64,000 bases of DNA from Chryseobacterium sp. c4a (GCF_009900745.1 NZ_WXVU01000013.1:1-64000), one strand, 5' to 3'. Positions 7,739 through 17,131 are shown, counted from the stretch's first letter. Translations and numbers: made by a program. The notes: generated by a model from the letters alone, not told the origin.

Positions 7739-8821
7739 ATGATGAAAAAATATTTTTTACTCACATTTTCACTGCTCTATGGGCTGTCTCAATCTCAGAT
7801 TATCAGGAAGTATTCCAATGAATTCTTAAATATCGGAGCAGGTGCCCGAGGACTGGCAATGGGAGGTGCTGTAATATCCAATCAGGATGACGTATATGCT
7901 CCTATGTGGAACCCGGCAGGTTTGATGTCTATAGACAAAGACTGGCAGGGAGCAGCAATGCACGCTGAATACTTTGAATCTATTGCAAAATATGACTATT
8001 TAGCATACGCCAGAGTAATGGAGGAAGGTGTGTTTGGAGTATCGGTAGTGAGACTTGGAGTAGACAATATTTTAAATACAACCCAGATGATTGATGCTGA
8101 AGGGAATATTGATTATGATAAAATCACGAAATTCTCTCAGTCTGATTATGCAGCTATTCTTTCTTATGCATTCCGTCCTGGTGGAAATCCAAACTTGGAT
8201 GTAGGGGTGAATGCCAAGATCGTTTATAGAAATGTGGGTAAATTCGCCAATGGCTATGGTTTTGGTTTTGATGTAGGTGCTATTTATAAAGGTGAAAACG
8301 GATGGAAATTCGGGGGAATGGTAAGAGATATTACCACTACCGTCAACTTTTGGAGTATCAATCAGAAAGAATTATCTACTGTTGTTAACGGAGAGGAATT
8401 CAACCCGGCACCAAAAGATAAAATGGAACTTACAATGCCTAAACTTAATGTAGGGGCGAGTAAACTATTTGAAATCAATAGCAGTGTATATGTATTGCCG
8501 GAAGCAGGGATCAATGTGGATTTTGCGAAGACAGCTTCTCTTATTTCAACTGATTTTGCAAGTATCAGCCCTTATGCAGGAGCTGAGCTAGGGTATCAGA
8601 AAATGATTTTTGTAAGATTAGGGATTAACAGATTCCAATCTATTACCGATATAGAAGATTTAAAAAGAAAAGTTTCTTTCCAGCCGAGTGCAGGGATTGG
8701 AATTAGATATAGAGGACTTACTCTGGATTATGCAATTACAAATTCAGGGATTGGCGGATCTAATTTCTATTCCAACTTCTTCTCACTTAAACTGGATATG
8801 GGAGCCTTCAGAAATGATTAA
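7739..8821 (+). CDS. PorV/PorQ-family outer-membrane protein
   Basis: 360-residue protein with a signal peptide (MMKKYFLLTFSLLYGLSQSQ). The mature start FLNIGAGARGLAMGGAVIS, followed by PMWNPAGL, is diagnostic of the PorV/PorQ family of FadL-like beta-barrels. Alternating beta strands run to the end. In Bacteroidota such proteins act with the type IX secretion system: PorV shuttles cargo to the attachment complex and PorQ is partner of the sortase PorU. No other core Por gene is adjacent, so this may be an accessory paralogue (PorV2-like). The gene for a small exported protein follows 9 bases later. Confidence 0.8.
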   Translation: MMKKYFLLTFSLLYGLSQSQIIRKYSNEFLNIGAGARGLAMGGAVISNQDDVYAPMWNPAGLMSIDKDWQGAAMHAEYFESIAKYDYLAYARVMEEGVFGVSVVRLGVDNILNTTQMIDAEGNIDYDKITKFSQSDYAAILSYAFRPGGNPNLDVGVNAKIVYRNVGKFANGYGFGFDVGAIYKGENGWKFGGMVRDITTTVNFWSINQKELSTVVNGEEFNPAPKDKMELTMPKLNVGASKLFEINSSVYVLPEAGINVDFAKTASLISTDFASISPYAGAELGYQKMIFVRLGINRFQSITDIEDLKRKVSFQPSAGIGIRYRGLTLDYAITNSGIGGSNFYSNFFSLKLDMGAFRND

Positions 8822-8830
8822 AACGAGGAT

Positions 8831-9544
8831 ATGAAAAAGTTATCAATGTTGATGTTGGCTATTTGCTCAACGGCTGTTTTCGGACAGAAAGTTTCAGATT
8901 ACAAATATGTATCTATTCCTGATAGGTTTACAACCTTCAAAGGAGATTACGGTTTAGAGGATGTTTTAATAAAAGCATTAAAAAGCAAGAAGTATACGGT
9001 ATTGCCTACAAGTAAAGATCAATGGCCATGGGAAGCTAAAGATAACAATTGTAATGTTTTGAATGCTAATGTAGTAAGTGTTTCAAGCTTTTTTACAAAT
9101 AAATTGGTTCTTGAGTTTAAAGATTGTAACAATAAAACAGTTCTTGAGTCAAAAGGAAGCTCAGACATAAAAGACTTTGAAGAAGGTTTGACAGATGCTT
9201 TAAAGATTGCCTTAAAGCCTGTTGGTATCTCTAATCCTGTTCAGAGTTCTGCACCACAAGCTCCATCAACATCAACAAATTCAGAAGGAAGTGCTAATTA
9301 TTCTAATGGAAAAATAGAAGTACAAAAGATACAGATTGATGCGAATCAGTTTATTTTAGCAAAATCAGGGAGCTCTGTACCGTTTGCTATTTTTAAAACA
9401 ACTTCAAAAAAGGATGTCTTTATGGTGAAACTTTCAGATAATACGAGTACAATGACAACCGGTTATTTTGAAAATGGAAATATCGTTATTGATATTCCAC
9501 AAGCTGATGGAACCTATTCGAAGGAGGTCTTTACCCAAAAATAA
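8831..9544 (+). CDS. Exported protein of unknown function, downstream of PorV-like gene
   Basis: 237 residues with a signal peptide (MKKLSMLMLAICSTAVFGQ). The first half (about 20-130) looks like a compact alpha/beta domain with two cysteines in DNNCNV and DCNNK. A Ser/Pro/Ala/Thr-rich linker follows at about 138-155, then a beta-rich C-terminal domain ending GTYSKEVFTQK. I do not recognise a family. The 9-base gap to the PorV-like gene and the terminator right after suggest a two-gene operon, so it may be a periplasmic or outer-membrane partner of that barrel; this is inference. Confidence 0.75.
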   Translation: MKKLSMLMLAICSTAVFGQKVSDYKYVSIPDRFTTFKGDYGLEDVLIKALKSKKYTVLPTSKDQWPWEAKDNNCNVLNANVVSVSSFFTNKLVLEFKDCNNKTVLESKGSSDIKDFEEGLTDALKIALKPVGISNPVQSSAPQAPSTSTNSEGSANYSNGKIEVQKIQIDANQFILAKSGSSVPFAIFKTTSKKDVFMVKLSDNTSTMTTGYFENGNIVIDIPQADGTYSKEVFTQK

Positions 9545-9570
9545 ATGATTAGATTTTATCTAGATATCAA

Positions 9571-9600
9571 AATAAGCTCTTGAAAAGAGCTTATTTTTTT
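9571..9600 (+). terminator. Intrinsic terminator after the PorV-like operon
   Basis: Stem AATAAGCTCTT / AAGAGCTTATT (11 bp, loop GAA) followed by at least seven T. Confidence 0.9.
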
Positions 9601-10003
9601 TATTGAATATGTTGATGTGTTTTTTATGGTTTATAGAAAACATCCCGTTTTGTAACCATTTTAATTCAATGGAGAGCAGGATCATTTACATGAATACAAT
9701 AAGGAAAAATAAATAATGTAGAGTGCTATTGAATGTAAATGATAAAGCCTTATCATTTACAAAATGAGAATTTTTTTCATGGTATTATTGGTTTTGATTA
9801 ATAATACTAATTTATGAAAAAAATGCAAATAATGATATTATTTATTTTATATTTTAAATATATTTAATTTTTGTTGATTTTCACTTATGTTTATGGGTGT
9901 TTTTGTGTTTTTTATGTCTCTCTTTGGGAGAATAGAGGAATAGTGAAGCTTTTATAAAAAACTTCATTTATTTGTGGAAAATAAACTTATGTGGTAGATG
10001 GAA
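9601..10003. other. AT-rich intergenic region with a perfect hairpin
   Basis: No gene is visible in these 400 bases. The one clear structure is a perfect 12-bp hairpin at 9734-9761 (TGTAAATGATAA / TTATCATTTACA, loop AGCC) with no T run directly after it. CTATTGAATGTAAATGATAAAG, split over 9727-9747, echoes pieces of the family A repeat, so this may be a decayed copy. The remainder, 9780-10000, is low-complexity AT-rich DNA between convergent genes. Confidence 0.5.
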
Positions 10004-11800
10004 TTACCCATTGTTATTGAAAAACTCCCAAATCACTTTTGCTTTGCTTTTGCCTAAAATTTCTTCAAGGGTTTCCTGATTGGCTTCTTTGATTCTTTTT
10101 ACAGACTTCAGTTTAGACAATAATAATTCGATTGTTTTTTCTCCCACTCCTGGAATTTCCTCCAATTCTGATTTAATAGTGGAATTTTTTCTCCGTGTTC
10201 TGTGATGTTTAACCCCAAATCGGTGAGCTTCATCTCTTACTCTTTGCAGAATCTTTAACGTTTCAGATTTTTTGTCAAGATACAATGGAATAGGATCTTC
10301 GGGGAAGAAAATCTCCTCAAGTCTCTTGGCGATCCCTACAATAGTAATTTTTCCATACAGACCCAATAATCTAAGGCTTTTAACGGCAGAAGATAATTGT
10401 CCTTTTCCACCATCAATAAGAATTAGTTGTGGAAGGCTTTCCCCTTCGTCTAACATTCTTTTATATCGGCGGTAAATGACTTCTTCCATTGTTGCAAAAT
10501 CGTTGGGGCCTTCTACCGTTTTAGGATGGAAAATTCTATAGTCGGCTTTGCTGGGTTTACCATCTTTAAAAACTACACAGGCTGAAACTGGATTGGTTCC
10601 CTGGATGTTTGAGTTGTCAAATCCTTCAATATGTCTAGGCTCTACAGGCATTCTAAGAAGTTTCTGCATTTCAGCCATGATTCTGTTGGTATGTCTTTCC
10701 GGATCAACAATCTGAACCTGTTTCAATTTTTCCAGGCGATATTCTTTTGCATTTTTTTCAGAAAGTTCTACGATTCTTTTCTTATCCCCAACTTTAGGAA
10801 CAATAAGCTTCACATTCGGAATCTCTACAGACAAATGAAAAGGAAGCAGGACTTCTTTAGAATCGGAACCAAACTTCTGTCGGATTTCAATGAGTGCCTC
10901 TTCCATAATGTCTTCATCCGTTTCTTCAAGAATCTTTTTAATCTCTGTAGTGAAACTCTGAATGATATTCCCGTTTCTTATTTTAAAGAAATTGATATAA
11001 GCAGCCGTTTCATCACTGGTCATACCAAAAACATCTACATCATCGATATTCGGATTTACTACGGTATTTTTAGCCTGATAATCTTCCAGAATATCTAATC
11101 TTTCTTTAATGATTTGAGCTTCTTCAAACTGAAGATCAGCAGCTAATTTCATCATCTGATTCACAAGATATTCTTTGGCTTTTCGGAAATCTCCTTTGAT
11201 GATTCCACGGATGGCATCTATCTTTTCATCATATTCTTCTTTGCTTTCAAGGTCTTCACAAGGCCCTTCACAGTTTTTAATATGATACTCCAGGCAGACT
11301 TTATACTTGCCATCTGCAATTTTAGCGGGAGCAAGATTCAGATTACAGGTTCTGAGTTTATAAATATGTTTGATGGTATCCAGTAATATCTTTGCCGGGC
11401 GTACCTTAGCGTAAGGGCCATAATATTCCGAACCATCTTTAATCACATTTCTGGTTAAAAAAATGCGAGGGAAATCTTCATTTTTAATACAGATCCAAGG
11501 ATAAGTCTTGTCATCTTTCAGCATGACATTGTAAAACGGCTGATGTTCTTTGATTAAGTTATTTTCTAACAAAAGAGCATCATATTCACTGTTTACAATG
11601 GTGGTTTCAAGACGCTGGATCTTGCTGACCATAATTTTGATCCTGTATCCTGAAAGGTTTTTATTGAAGTAGGAGAGAACCCTCTTCTTTAAGTTTTTAG
11701 CTTTCCCCACATACAATAGCTGTTCGTTTTTATCATAATAACGATAAACGCCCGGTTCAGAAGGTAAAGTTTTGAGTTGTAATTCTAAAGAAGGATTCAT
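10004..11800 (-). CDS. uvrC: UvrABC excinuclease subunit C
   Basis: 598 residues, the normal length for UvrC, which makes both incisions in nucleotide excision repair. Domains in order: GIY-YIG nuclease (PGVYRYYDKNEQLLYVGKAK, about 16-35), a Cys-rich stretch around 150-180, the UVR motif (about 203-238), the RNase H-like nuclease with EGFDNSNIQG and LILIDGGKGQLSSA carrying the catalytic aspartates, and tandem helix-hairpin-helix (LEEIPGVGEKTIELLL). On the minus strand a -7-type TAATTTTG lies at 11805-11812, only a few bases before the start codon; if used, the mRNA would be nearly leaderless. Confidence 0.97.
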   Translation of the reverse strand: MNPSLELQLKTLPSEPGVYRYYDKNEQLLYVGKAKNLKKRVLSYFNKNLSGYRIKIMVSKIQRLETTIVNSEYDALLLENNLIKEHQPFYNVMLKDDKTYPWICIKNEDFPRIFLTRNVIKDGSEYYGPYAKVRPAKILLDTIKHIYKLRTCNLNLAPAKIADGKYKVCLEYHIKNCEGPCEDLESKEEYDEKIDAIRGIIKGDFRKAKEYLVNQMMKLAADLQFEEAQIIKERLDILEDYQAKNTVVNPNIDDVDVFGMTSDETAAYINFFKIRNGNIIQSFTTEIKKILEETDEDIMEEALIEIRQKFGSDSKEVLLPFHLSVEIPNVKLIVPKVGDKKRIVELSEKNAKEYRLEKLKQVQIVDPERHTNRIMAEMQKLLRMPVEPRHIEGFDNSNIQGTNPVSACVVFKDGKPSKADYRIFHPKTVEGPNDFATMEEVIYRRYKRMLDEGESLPQLILIDGGKGQLSSAVKSLRLLGLYGKITIVGIAKRLEEIFFPEDPIPLYLDKKSETLKILQRVRDEAHRFGVKHHRTRRKNSTIKSELEEIPGVGEKTIELLLSKLKSVKRIKEANQETLEEILGKSKAKVIWEFFNNNG

Positions 11801-12028
11801 ATAACAAAATTAAGCAATCTTTCTATTTAAAAAGAAAAAACCTTCAGAATGCTCTATGAGTTTTAAAATTTATGTTTTTAATACTATTCAGTTTTATGGA
11901 TGGTAATTTCTACTTTCGGGAGGTAGAAGTCATAAATTAATTCAGTTGTTTAGATAAAAAGATAGAACAGTGAAATTTAGTTTCTTCAATTATTGCTAAA
12001 TGCGTAATTTTAAGAAAATTTTTTAGAA

Positions 12029-13516
12029 ATGATATACGGAGTAGATGTTTTTACTTTCCATGATGTTCTGGAAATATGTAAAAAACCTAATAAAGCCAAG
12101 CTGAATAAAGCAGCAAAAGACCAAATTTTAAAATCTCAGAAAAACGTACAGCAAATTGTAGAGTCCGATAGATGTGTGTATGGAATTAATACAGGTTTCG
12201 GGCCATTATGCGACACCAAAATATCTGCGGATGAAACCGCTCAGTTACAGTATAACTTGATTATTTCTCATGCAGTAGGAGTAGGAAAGCCAATTGAAAA
12301 GGAACTTTCAAAGATCATGATGATTGCTAAAGTTCATGCTTTGTCAAAAGGATTTTCCGGCGTTTCTTTAGACGTTATTGAGCGAATGATTCTGATGCTT
12401 GAAAAAGATATAATTCCTGTAGTTCCTGAGCAGGGTTCTGTAGGAGCATCAGGAGATTTAGCACCTTTAGCTCACCTGGTTTTACCTTTATTGGGTCTTG
12501 GGCAGGTTTGGGATGGTGACCAAGTTTCTGAAACTATGGCAGTTTTAGAAAAACATAATCTTGAACCATTGACTTTAGGGCCAAAAGAAGGATTAGGATT
12601 AATTAATGGAACTCAGTTTATCCTGGCACACTCCATCAAAGGATTGGAAAAATTTGAGTATTTGTTGGATCTTGCTGATATGACTGCTGCAATGAGTATT
12701 GAAGCGTACAGAGGATCTGCAAGTCCATTCAAAAAGGAGCTTCACGAGATCAGACCCTTTGAAGGAAGTAAAAAAGTAGCAGCGAGAATGCTTAAATTCC
12801 TGAAAGGATCTGAGAATATGAAAGCTCATGAAGACTGTGAAAGAGTTCAGGATCCTTATTCTATGAGATGTGTACCACAGGTTCACGGGGCGAGCAGAAA
12901 TGCTTTTGAACACCTTAAAAGTATGGCAGAAACAGAGTTGAATTCTGTAACAGATAACCCAATCGTATTAAGTGCTGAAGAATCTATTTCAGGAGGAAAT
13001 TTCCATGGGCAGCTGATGGCTCTACCTTTAGATTATGCAACTCTTGCAGCAGCTGAGCTAGGAAATATTTCAGACAGAAGAAGCTATTTACTATTGGAAG
13101 GAAAATACGGGCTTCCAAGATTACTAACAGAGAGCTCAGGATTGAATTCAGGGTTTATGATCCCTCAATATACTTCAGCAGCTTTGGTAACAGAAAATAA
13201 AACATTGTGTTTCCCGGCATCTGCCGACTCTATTCCTACAAGCTTAGGACAGGAAGATCATGTTTCTATGGGAAGTATTTCCGGAAGAAAATTCAATCAG
13301 GTTCTAGGAAACCTTGTTAATATTCTTTCTGTTGAATTGATGTTTGCTGCTCAGGGATTAGAGTTTAGAAGACCAGCAAAATGTTCCAAAATCATTGAAG
13401 AGAACTTTACTATTCTTCGTTCAAAAGTTACAAAACTTGAAGACGACAGATTGATTGGGCAGGATATGCTGGCCATTGCTGAGCTGATCAAAGAAAGAAA
13501 GTTTGTTGTAAACTAA
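12029..13516 (+). CDS. hutH: Histidine ammonia-lyase
   Basis: 495 residues. Catalyses L-histidine to trans-urocanate plus ammonia, the first step of histidine degradation, in the cytoplasm. The MIO cofactor-forming triad A140-S141-G142 lies in GSVGASGDLAPLAH, and YGINTGFGP (51-59) supplies the catalytic Tyr. SVTDNPIV, GGNFHG and GQEDHVSMG are other family signatures. The remaining hut genes (hutU, hutI, hutG) are not adjacent, so the pathway is split in this genome. It is divergent from uvrC with a 228-base spacer in which I see no clear two-box promoter. A related aromatic amino-acid lyase is possible but less likely given the signatures. Confidence 0.93.
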   Translation: MIYGVDVFTFHDVLEICKKPNKAKLNKAAKDQILKSQKNVQQIVESDRCVYGINTGFGPLCDTKISADETAQLQYNLIISHAVGVGKPIEKELSKIMMIAKVHALSKGFSGVSLDVIERMILMLEKDIIPVVPEQGSVGASGDLAPLAHLVLPLLGLGQVWDGDQVSETMAVLEKHNLEPLTLGPKEGLGLINGTQFILAHSIKGLEKFEYLLDLADMTAAMSIEAYRGSASPFKKELHEIRPFEGSKKVAARMLKFLKGSENMKAHEDCERVQDPYSMRCVPQVHGASRNAFEHLKSMAETELNSVTDNPIVLSAEESISGGNFHGQLMALPLDYATLAAAELGNISDRRSYLLLEGKYGLPRLLTESSGLNSGFMIPQYTSAALVTENKTLCFPASADSIPTSLGQEDHVSMGSISGRKFNQVLGNLVNILSVELMFAAQGLEFRRPAKCSKIIEENFTILRSKVTKLEDDRLIGQDMLAIAELIKERKFVVN

Positions 13517-13524
13517 TAAAAATG

Positions 13525-13551
13525 AAAAGCTTCCGAAAGGGAGCTTTTTTA
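13525..13551 (+). terminator. Intrinsic terminator after hutH
   Basis: Stem AAAAGCTTCC / GGGAGCTTTT with a GAAA loop and one G-U pair, followed by TTT, 8 bases after the stop codon. Confidence 0.85.
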
Positions 13552-13578
13552 TTTCCACCAATCTTTTAATATAAAAAT

Positions 13579-14031
13579 ATGACTATACATAGAACCGATT
13601 CTAGTTCTTTAGATTTCCAAACTTTAGTAAAATATCTTGATGCAAACCTTGCAGAACATAATGGTAACGAAAATGGATTCTTTGCCCAGTATAATAAAAT
13701 CGATAGGATTAATAATTGTATTGTTGTTTACATTGATGAAGTTCCGGCAGCATGTGGAGCTTTTAAAGAATTTTCAGAAGGTACTGTTGAAATCAAAAGA
13801 ATGTTTACCCATCCCGAATACAGAAAACGTGGATTAGCTTCTACCATTGTTAAAGAACTGGAAAGCTGGGCCAAAGATTTAGGGTATAACAAAGCAATTC
13901 TTGAAACTTCCCAGGATTTAACGAATGCAATTTCCGTTTATGAAAAAAGCGGATTTCAAAGGATACCTAATTATGGACAGTACATAGGGGTTGAGAGTAG
14001 TGTATGCTATGAAAAAGATTTAATATTTTAA
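13579..14031 (+). CDS. GNAT-family N-acetyltransferase
   Basis: 150 residues. The acetyl-CoA-binding core is clear: VEIKRMFTHPEYRKRGLAST, giving the R/QxxGxA/G-type loop RKRGLA (about 87-92), followed by the helix IVKELESWAKDLGY and the AISVYEKSGFQRI motif with the usual Tyr. CGAFKEF marks the substrate-side strand. The substrate is unknown. It starts just after the hutH terminator and appears to be monocistronic. Confidence 0.87.
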   Translation: MTIHRTDSSSLDFQTLVKYLDANLAEHNGNENGFFAQYNKIDRINNCIVVYIDEVPAACGAFKEFSEGTVEIKRMFTHPEYRKRGLASTIVKELESWAKDLGYNKAILETSQDLTNAISVYEKSGFQRIPNYGQYIGVESSVCYEKDLIF

Positions 14032-14161
14032 AATGCATTTATTTGATTATATTATGATGTAATCCGTAAAATTAATATTCATATAATGCTAAATTCATTT
14101 TTTTTAAGCTTTTAATTCTCGTTAAAGTGTTATATTGTGATTCCAATCAAAATTATAATAT

Positions 14162-15643
14162 ATGAAAAAAAGTGTATTCTTCTTAGCATTATTTTTTGCT
14201 TTAAATTCCTGTACGCAGGAAGAGCTTCGTAATGAAAATCCAACCATTGGAACGGTTCAGAAAGATCCTCTGACAGCCAAACAGGTTAATGAAAGAATCA
14301 ATGAAGCTATTAAAAAAGATGGTACTTTCAATTGGAAGAATGAATCTGATCACTTCCTTTGGAGTGCTATTTTTCGTGGAAACAGAATGGTATCTATTGG
14401 ATTTGGATCATCCAAAGATGATTTTGACAGAAGTAAATCTCCGGATAACAAAGAAATGGAGAATGAGATTTTAAATGTCATTGAAAAATCTGAAGGAAAA
14501 GGTTCAGCAAGATTTCTTCTGAATTCGGATAAATATCTTAATCAGATGGATGTTACCATCGAAAAAGAAGAAACACTTGTAGCTCTTCGTCAAATGAAAT
14601 CTATCCGATATGTAGAACCTGCAGACTATCATTATTTTGAAAATGAAGCAAACTACAATACTACCGCGAAATCTTCAGGAAGTGGTTCGTCAGGATGTGG
14701 CTTTTCTACTGCTACTTTAAGTGCTGTAGATTATACGTCTACTACACCTAGTGCAAAAATTCCATGGGCATTTGCCAAACATAATATCCCTGATGCCTGG
14801 AATTATAGTACAGGAGCAGGCGTAACGATCGGCCTTATTGATACAGGAGTTTCTCCGGATCAGTCATTATTGGGATCTAGTTTTAATAATGGAGCTTCAT
14901 CTGGAAGAACAATTACTAAGTTTGGCGTTTACAACTCAGATGGTTCAGCAGATCAGTGTGGACACGGAACTAAAATGGCTTCTGTAATGACCGCACCTAG
15001 AAATAATGCAGGACTTCCTGTAGGAGTCGCTTATAATGCTAATCTTATAGCTTATCGTGCTGCTGAAAACGTTGTATTGGAAACTTCAAGTGAGCAAAAT
15101 GGAGTAAAAACTGCATTTACAGAATTAGGAAACAATACCAATGTAAAGATCATATCGATGTCTATGGGACATATTTTTTCAGTAGGAAAAATTGAGGATG
15201 GAGTAAAGTATGCCTATGCCAGAGGAAAACTGATTTTCTGTGCAGGAGGAACCTCTACCAGCTTCACCAATTTTGTAGGTGTTATTTTCCCTGCTTCAAT
15301 GTCGGAAACTCAGGCTATAACAGGAGTGAAGGAAGGAACTTCTGACCAAAAATGTAATGTTTGCCATTCAGGAAGTCAGATTGATTTTACTTTCCAGATG
15401 GAAAGAGCATCAGGAAATACAGTTCCGGTTTTAAGCTATTATAATGGGCAGGCCGATTATGTAGGAGGTTCTTCAGTGGCAACGGCAGCTACTGCAGGAA
15501 TCGCAGCTTTGGTTTGGGCTAAAAATCCATCATGGACAAGAGATCAAGTGCTTAATAAAATGAGACAATCGGCAACTTACTATCCGAATGTTAATTCAAG
15601 CTATGGCTACGGAAACATCAATGTTTTAAAAGCTGTACAATAA
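14162..15643 (+). CDS. Subtilisin-like (S8) serine protease, lipoprotein
   Basis: 493 residues. The signal peptide ends in a lipobox (ALNSC, lipidated C17), so it should be membrane-anchored outside the cytoplasm. Residues about 40-157 look like an I9-type propeptide ending IRYVEPADYHY. The catalytic triad is visible: D227 in GLIDTGV, H268 in CGHGTKMASV, S438 in GGSSVATAATAG. The usual oxyanion-hole Asn (AAGN) is absent; the matching site reads CAGGTST (360-366), a variation I believe occurs in some Bacteroidota S8 enzymes. No type IX C-terminal sorting domain is seen. No strong promoter is visible upstream; a terminator follows. Confidence 0.88.
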   Translation: MKKSVFFLALFFALNSCTQEELRNENPTIGTVQKDPLTAKQVNERINEAIKKDGTFNWKNESDHFLWSAIFRGNRMVSIGFGSSKDDFDRSKSPDNKEMENEILNVIEKSEGKGSARFLLNSDKYLNQMDVTIEKEETLVALRQMKSIRYVEPADYHYFENEANYNTTAKSSGSGSSGCGFSTATLSAVDYTSTTPSAKIPWAFAKHNIPDAWNYSTGAGVTIGLIDTGVSPDQSLLGSSFNNGASSGRTITKFGVYNSDGSADQCGHGTKMASVMTAPRNNAGLPVGVAYNANLIAYRAAENVVLETSSEQNGVKTAFTELGNNTNVKIISMSMGHIFSVGKIEDGVKYAYARGKLIFCAGGTSTSFTNFVGVIFPASMSETQAITGVKEGTSDQKCNVCHSGSQIDFTFQMERASGNTVPVLSYYNGQADYVGGSSVATAATAGIAALVWAKNPSWTRDQVLNKMRQSATYYPNVNSSYGYGNINVLKAVQ

Positions 15644-15662
15644 ATAATACGATGATAAAAAG

Positions 15663-15699
15663 AAAAGGAAGCATCTCATTTGAGGTGTTTCCTTTTTTG
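15663..15699 (+). terminator. Intrinsic terminator after the S8 protease gene
   Basis: Stem AAAAGGAAGCATCTC / GAGGTGTTTCCTTTT (15 bp with wobble pairs, loop ATTT) running into a T tract; the next gene is convergent. Confidence 0.85.
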
Positions 15700-15709
15700 T
15701 TATATTATG

Positions 15710-16537
15710 TTATCCGATTCTTACACTCGTCATACTTAATGAACCGCCAATCAGCTCGTCATTAAATAGTTTTAGCTCTTCAGACTGATCTTTCAAACCT
15801 AAGGTATAGAGTAAAGGCAGGTAATGATCAGGAGTAGGAACAGCATACTGTAAAGAAGTTCCCTGTTTATGATAATCAATAATATTCTGGAAGTTGCCAT
15901 CCAGAAGCCAATTATTGGTTTTCTCCCGAGCTTCTATTGCCCAATCCCAGCCGGCACCTACGGTATTGATGTTTTTCCAGTCAATCATGCGCAAGTTATG
16001 AACAATATTTCCGCTGCCTATGATCAGAATTCCTTTTTCACGAAGTTTATTCAGCCTTTTGGCAAGGTCATAATGATATTGTGGAGGTTTTGTATAATCA
16101 ATACTTAATTGAATCACGGGAATATCTGCATCAGGATATAAATGTCTGATAACTGACCATGTTCCATGATCAAGCCCCCAGTTGTGATCTTCTTCCACTT
16201 CTACAGGAAGTAAAAGTTCAGCGGTTTCTTTAGCCAGTTCAGGACTTCCTGGAGCAGGATATTGTACATCAAACAATTCTTTAGGAAACCCGGAAAAGTC
16301 ATGGATGGTTTTAGGCATTTCCATCGCGGTAACAAAAGTTCCCGGAGTGTACCAATGCGCAGAAATACATAAAATAGCATTAGGCCTTGGAATCTCCGTG
16401 GCTATTTTTCGGAATCCTTGTACAAATTGGTTTTCTTCAATAGCATTCATAGGAGAACCGTGTCCAAGGAATAAAACAGGCATTCTTTGTGTATTCTTGA
16501 AATTTTCGCTTATATTTTGAAGATCGTTGAGGTTCAT
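15710..16537 (-). CDS. ygiD: LigB-type extradiol dioxygenase, YgiD/4,5-DOPA dioxygenase family
   Basis: 275 residues. The metal-binding histidines fit the LigB/YgiD family: FLGHGSPM (H26), ISAHWYTPG, WGLDHGTWSVI and GSGNIVHNLR. Family members are zinc or iron enzymes that cleave catechol rings; E. coli YgiD acts on DOPA in vitro, but the natural substrate is generally unclear. The cytoplasmic location follows from the lack of a signal peptide. It is downstream of yceI on the same strand, 81 bases away, with a terminator in between, so it probably has its own promoter. Confidence 0.88.
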   Translation of the reverse strand: MNLNDLQNISENFKNTQRMPVLFLGHGSPMNAIEENQFVQGFRKIATEIPRPNAILCISAHWYTPGTFVTAMEMPKTIHDFSGFPKELFDVQYPAPGSPELAKETAELLLPVEVEEDHNWGLDHGTWSVIRHLYPDADIPVIQLSIDYTKPPQYHYDLAKRLNKLREKGILIIGSGNIVHNLRMIDWKNINTVGAGWDWAIEAREKTNNWLLDGNFQNIIDYHKQGTSLQYAVPTPDHYLPLLYTLGLKDQSEELKLFNDELIGGSLSMTSVRIG

Positions 16538-16563
16538 AATTCTTGAATATTAATAAAAAAGAA

Positions 16564-16602
16564 AAGGTTCAAGGTTTTTTAGTAAAATCCCTGAACCCTT
16601 TA
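16564..16602 (-). terminator. Intrinsic terminator after yceI (minus strand)
   Basis: Imperfect stem AAAGGTTCAAGG / CCCTGAACCCTTT with one bulged base. On the minus strand it is followed by TTTTCTTTTTTA. It lies 17 bases past the yceI stop codon. Confidence 0.7.
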
Positions 16603-16618
16603 TAAAGTATGTTTTCAA

Positions 16619-17131
16619 TTAAGCTTGTTTTACAAACTGTAATTCTCCAGCGATTTTTACATCATCACTTACCATTACACCTCCTGCTTCAAGAGCTGCA
16701 TTCCAGTTCAATCCGAAATCTTTTCTGCTGATTTTTCCTTCAAAAGAGAAACCTGCTTTTGTATTTCCCCATGGGTCAACATTGATTCCACCAAAGTCTA
16801 CATCCAATGTTACTGGTTTTGTAATTCCGTTGATCGTAAGATTCCCCACAACTTCATTGTTTAGGTTCTGAGATTCAAAAGTAATGGTTGGATGAGCTCC
16901 AGCATTGAAGAACTCTTCAGACTTTAAGTGATTGTCTCTGTCAGTATTATTAGTGAATACAGAATCAGTCTGAATAGTAGCTGTAGTTTTAGCATTTGCA
17001 AAGAATTCATCTTCAGATTCAATTTCAGCTGTGAAAGTTCTGAAGCTTCCTTTTACGTTAGAAATCATCATGTGTTTTACTTTGAAAGTAATTTCACTAT
17101 GTGTTGGGTCTAATGTCCATTTTGTTGCCAT
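16619..17131 (-). CDS. YceI-family lipocalin-like protein
   Basis: 170 residues with the full YceI pattern: KWTLDPTHSEITFKVKHMMI at the start, VKGSF, TTATIQTDSVFTNNTDRDNH, and KISRKDFGLNWN near the end. The family forms an extended beta-barrel that binds long isoprenoid or fatty-acyl ligands. Unlike E. coli YceI there is no signal peptide, so this is a cytoplasmic version. A minus-strand -7 box TAAATTTG lies at 17166-17173, about 35 bases upstream of the start, which supports the chosen ATG. Confidence 0.9.
   Translation of the reverse strand: MATKWTLDPTHSEITFKVKHMMISNVKGSFRTFTAEIESEDEFFANAKTTATIQTDSVFTNNTDRDNHLKSEEFFNAGAHPTITFESQNLNNEVVGNLTINGITKPVTLDVDFGGINVDPWGNTKAGFSFEGKISRKDFGLNWNAALEAGGVMVSDDVKIAGELQFVKQA

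Noticed and set aside
9814..9870. Short open frame beginning ATGAAAAAAATGCAAATAAT
   Set aside because: Under 20 codons, very AT-rich, no promoter or conserved pattern.
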